Assembly: GCA_021847575.1 (NCBI GenBank)
Contig: JAJZQO010000011.1
Span: 1 to 53,655, forward strand
Direction: 5' to 3'
Source of the DNA: Bacillota bacterium
GTDB lineage: Bacteria > Bacillota > Sulfobacillia > JAJZYS01 > JAJYTV01
Length of the DNA stretch: 53,655 nt
How positions within the stretch are numbered: the first letter of the stretch is position 1; each line of letters begins with the position of its first letter. Both the position numbers and the translations under genes were made by a program. This document shows, one piece after another, positions 50,924 to 53,655 of the stretch. The notes below the pieces were generated by a model, which saw only the letters and a program-made list of their open reading frames with translations, ran no database searches and was not told where the DNA came from.

Positions 50924-51766
50924 GTGCAGGTCGTCACCACCATCGCGGAACTGCGCGCACAGCTGGATCCCATGCGACGCGAGGGGCGCAGCATCGGTTT
51001 CGTGCCAACGATGGGTTACCTGCACCAGGGCCACGCTGCCCTGGTGCAGGCGGCCCGCCGCGAATGCGACGTCGTCGTCGTGAGCATCTTCGTCAACCCG
51101 CTGCAGTTTGCGCCCAGCGAGGACTATGAAAGCTACCCGCGCGATCCGGAACGCGACAGGGGCATCCTCGCCGCAGCAGAGGTGGACTTCCTCTTCCAGC
51201 CGGACGTGCGGGAGATGTATCCGCGGCCGCTGCTGACGCAGGTGTCGGTGCCGGAACTGTCCGCCACCCTGGAGGGGCGCACGCGGCCGACACACTTCCA
51301 GGGCGTCGCCACCGTCGTGCTCAAGCTCTTCCACATCGTGGGCCCGCACAGGGCCTACTTCGGCCAGAAAGATGGCCAGCAGGTGGCCGTGGTCCGCCGC
51401 CTCATCGAGGATCTCGACCTGCCCATCGATCTGCGCGCCGTGGAGACGGTGCGCGAGCCAGACGGGCTCGCACTGTCCTCCCGCAACGTCTACCTGTCGC
51501 CAGAGGAGCGCCAGGCAGCCCCTTGCCTGCACGAAGCCCTGCTGCAGGGCCGTGAGGCCGCGTTGGCGGGCCAGGGCAGCAGGGCCGTGCAGGCCGCGAT
51601 CGAGGAGCGCATCCGCAGGACGCCGCTGGCCTGCCTGGACTACGCCGCGGTGGTGGATCCGCGGACGATGCAGCCGAAGTCCGACCTCACCGGCCCGGTG
51701 ATGCTCGCGGTCGCAGCCTCTCTCGGCAGGACGCGCCTGATCGACAATCTCGTGCTCGAACTGTAG
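50924..51766 (+). CDS. panC: Pantothenate synthetase
   Basis: Joins pantoate and beta-alanine using ATP. The 280-residue protein has the nucleotidyltransferase HIGH-type motif in FVPTMGYLHQGHAAL, FVNPLQFAPSEDYESYPRDPERD, the TRPTHFQGVATVVLKLFHIVGPHRAYFGQKDGQQ stretch and ALSSRNVYLSPEER (KMSKS-like). GTG 50924 directly follows the panB TGA; GGAGGG is about 10 nt upstream. No panD is seen, so beta-alanine must come from elsewhere. Convergent with proS. Confidence 0.96.
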   Translation: MQVVTTIAELRAQLDPMRREGRSIGFVPTMGYLHQGHAALVQAARRECDVVVVSIFVNPLQFAPSEDYESYPRDPERDRGILAAAEVDFLFQPDVREMYPRPLLTQVSVPELSATLEGRTRPTHFQGVATVVLKLFHIVGPHRAYFGQKDGQQVAVVRRLIEDLDLPIDLRAVETVREPDGLALSSRNVYLSPEERQAAPCLHEALLQGREAALAGQGSRAVQAAIEERIRRTPLACLDYAAVVDPRTMQPKSDLTGPVMLAVAASLGRTRLIDNLVLEL

Positions 51767-51793
51767 CCGCGCAGCTCAGCGTAGCGACTCAGC

Positions 51794-53494
51794 TCAGTTG
51801 TCGCCCGCGCCGCTCGCGATGATTTCGTCGAGCACCGCGGCGATCTCCGCCCGCGGCACGATGCGCGTCTCGCCGCCTGCGCGCCTGCGCAGTTCCACGC
51901 CTCCCTGCGCGAGGGAGCGGCGGCTCGCGGTAAGGCGCCACGGCAGACCAAGCAGATCTGCGTCCTGGAACTTGACCCCGGCTGTCTGGCGACGGTCGTC
52001 GTACAGGATGCGATCTTCGCGTCCCCTCTCGATCTCCTGGGCCAGCTCCAGGACTTCCGGCTCCTCCCCCAGGGCAACGAGGTGGGCGGCAAACGGCGCG
52101 ACGGCATCCGGCCAGACGATGCCCTGATCGTCGTGATGCACCTCCACGACGGCCGCAAGCAGCCGGGAGATGCCGATGCCGTAGGATCCCATCCAGAGCG
52201 GACGCAGGACGTTGTCGGCGCCTTGGCTCGCGAGGCCCATCCTCTCCGCGTATCGGGTGCCCAGCCGGAACATGTGACCCAGTTCAAGTGCCTGTTCGAT
52301 CGCCAAGGGCCCGCCGCAGCGGGGACAGTCGTCGCCATGCTCGACGCGCGCGATGTCGGCGGCGACCTGCCAGGTGAAGTCACGTCCTGGCACGACGCCA
52401 GCTAGGTGGCAGTCACTGCGGTTCGCGCCGCAGACGAGACCCTTGGCTTGGGTGACCTCAAGGTCCGCAACGACGATGCAGGGTCCCTTTGCTGCGACGC
52501 CGGCCGGCCCCGCGTAGCCCGGCACGAGCCCCCTCGCCGCCGCTTCTGCGGCCCCGAGGTCCTGCACGTGCCCGCCGAGGGCCGCCTCGAGTTTCGCTCC
52601 TTCCACCTGCCTGTCGCCGAGAACGAGCGCCATCACCGTCGTACCGGCGCGGTCGTAGAAGACGGCCTTCAGCGTATCGCTGGCCCGGCAGCCGAGCATC
52701 TTTGCAAGTGCGGCGATGGTGGTCGCGCCGGGCGTTTCCACCAGCCGCGGGCCGTCCTCCGCGCGGCCGGCGGCGGCGCGCGGGCCGCGACCGGCCGCTT
52801 CCAGATTCGCGAGGTAGCCGCACCTGGCACACGATGCGATCCCGTCCTCGCCCGCCGCGAGCGGCAGCTGGAACTCGACCGCCCCGGCGCCGCCCATCAT
52901 GCCGCTCGCCGCCACGGCCTCCCGCACATCCAGGTGGAGGCGCCGGAAAATCCGGCGGTAGGCTGCGCCCACGCGTTCAAAGCTGCGCTCCAGCCCCTCC
53001 TCGTCCGCGTCGAAACTGTAGGCGTCCTGCAGCGAGAACTCGCGCAGGCGCAGCAGGCCGCCGCGCGGCCGCAGCTCGTCCCGGAACTTGAGCCCGGTCT
53101 GGGTCAGGAGCAGCGGCAGCTGCGACGAGACGACTCCCTGTCGGCGGACGAGTTCCGTCATGGCCTCTTCGGCGGCAAGCGCTAGGACGAGCTCCTCGCC
53201 ACGGCGGTCCCGCAGGCGGACCAGTTCTGGCAGGTCCTCGCGGCCGCTGCGCTGCCAAAGCTCAAGCGGCTGCACGAACGGCAGCCGGACCTCTTGCGCC
53301 CCGGCACTGCGCATAACGTCGCGCACCACCGCCTCGACCCGTCGCTCCGCCATGAGACCGAGCGGGGTCAGGGCATAGACGCCGCTGGCGAACCGCTGCA
53401 CTAGGCCCGCGCGCAACATCAGGCGATGGCTTGCCAGTTCGACGTCCGCAGGATCTGTACGCATGGTCCGCCAGAACAGCACCGACTGCCGCAC
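51794..53494 (-). CDS. proS: Prolyl-tRNA synthetase, bacterial type with editing domain
   Basis: Charges tRNA-Pro. The 566-residue class II synthetase has motif 1 near GVYALTPLGLMAERRVEAVVRDVM, motif 2 around LKFRDELRPRGGLLRLREFSLQDAYSF and motif 3 at SYGIGISRLLAAVVEVHHD. Between motifs 2 and 3 lies the YbaK-type insertion domain (about 230-400) for editing mischarged alanine. The C-terminal anticodon-binding domain starts near WPDAVAPFAAHLVAL. GTG 53494 has AAGGGGTG upstream. The 566-residue size is normal for this type. Confidence 0.96.
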   Translation of the reverse strand: MRQSVLFWRTMRTDPADVELASHRLMLRAGLVQRFASGVYALTPLGLMAERRVEAVVRDVMRSAGAQEVRLPFVQPLELWQRSGREDLPELVRLRDRRGEELVLALAAEEAMTELVRRQGVVSSQLPLLLTQTGLKFRDELRPRGGLLRLREFSLQDAYSFDADEEGLERSFERVGAAYRRIFRRLHLDVREAVAASGMMGGAGAVEFQLPLAAGEDGIASCARCGYLANLEAAGRGPRAAAGRAEDGPRLVETPGATTIAALAKMLGCRASDTLKAVFYDRAGTTVMALVLGDRQVEGAKLEAALGGHVQDLGAAEAAARGLVPGYAGPAGVAAKGPCIVVADLEVTQAKGLVCGANRSDCHLAGVVPGRDFTWQVAADIARVEHGDDCPRCGGPLAIEQALELGHMFRLGTRYAERMGLASQGADNVLRPLWMGSYGIGISRLLAAVVEVHHDDQGIVWPDAVAPFAAHLVALGEEPEVLELAQEIERGREDRILYDDRRQTAGVKFQDADLLGLPWRLTASRRSLAQGGVELRRRAGGETRIVPRAEIAAVLDEIIASGAGDN

Positions 53495-53655
53495 ACGCCC
53501 ACCCCTTCAGCGCATTAATGCAAAACGGCCCGCTCCAGAAAACCTAGCGTTTGTTGGGTCCGCAAGTTTTCCTTGATTTTTCGCTCTCTCGCACGTCGCA
53601 GCGTGTTCCATGAATATTCCTCTCCGCAGAGTCGGAGTTGCGACTTCGAGAGTCC
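53495..53655. other. Region upstream of proS at the window edge
   Basis: Contains a perfect 10-bp palindrome GCATTAATGC (53512-53521) near the proS start and an AT-richer stretch (53570-53585). No protein and no clear T-box is seen. It presumably includes the proS promoter. Confidence 0.4.

Noticed and set aside
1-53655. CRISPR array or rRNA operon
   Set aside because: No regularly spaced direct repeats of 24-40 nt and no conserved rRNA segments were seen on either strand.

Overview
The window is about 53.7 kb of high-GC bacterial DNA, densely packed with genes in short operons. Many genes start at TTG or GTG behind strong GGAGG-type ribosome binding sites. The gene content suggests a deep-branching, high-GC Gram-positive (Bacillota, of the Sulfobacillus/Symbiobacterium/Thermaerobacter kind). 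It includes a Firmicute-style hemE-hemH-hemY order, a CwlD-like spore-type amidase, a 3D-domain wall protein, a sulfocyanin-like lipoprotein and a DUF2520-panB-panC operon. The taxonomic guess is inference; no rRNA is present.

Layout. 1-3.3 kb: 5'-truncated beta-helix/twin AAA+ ATPase. 3.4-4.6 kb: decayed IS110-family element with structured flanking DNA. 4.8-8.5 kb: NCS1 permease, a small Cys-rich ORF, a small membrane protein and a DUF1670-like protein. 8.7-13.4 kb: IclR regulator divergent from a glutaryl-CoA-type dehydrogenase, then leuS. 13.5-17.6 kb: yceI/hxlR divergent pair, a CPBP protease and a mitochondrial-type aconitase. 17.8-25.5 kb: two MFS transporters, a UspA protein, a PHP phosphoesterase and a GH38 alpha-mannosidase. 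25.6-27.3 kb: TusA-like protein, RRM protein, amidase. 27.4-30.4 kb: a STAND-type ATPase plus nucleoside deaminase pair lying between a truncated and an intact copy of a CofE-like gene, which looks like an inserted accessory module. 30.4-33.8 kb: glycosyltransferase, Na+/H+ antiporter, diiron ferritin-like protein. 33.8-39.7 kb: a six-gene minus-strand operon, hemE-hemH-hemY-deoC-pdp-cdd. 40-42.6 kb: 3D/PG-binding protein and, divergently, a thioredoxin/NHL-propeller protein. 42.7-48.3 kb: atypical NarL-type regulator, DUF7662/DUF6884-like protein, TlpA/ResA plus a CcdA-like membrane protein, MFS transporter, tandem hotdog protein. 48.5-53.5 kb: sulfocyanin-like lipoprotein, DUF2520-panB-panC, and convergent proS.

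The most notable observation is at 41216-42628. The thioredoxin-like/NHL gene is interrupted only by an in-frame TGA exactly where the first redox cysteine of the WTYGCINC motif belongs. An 8-bp stem with an AGTT loop lies about 25 nt downstream, which fits the bacterial SECIS rules. I read it as a selenoprotein with a UxxC active site. Other items of interest are the ATPase-deaminase module, a run of redox or metal proteins whose canonical ligands look substituted (a cysteine-free CcdA-like protein, a sulfocyanin without the usual histidines), a response regulator lacking the conserved lysine, and a deoC gene with no canonical start codon.
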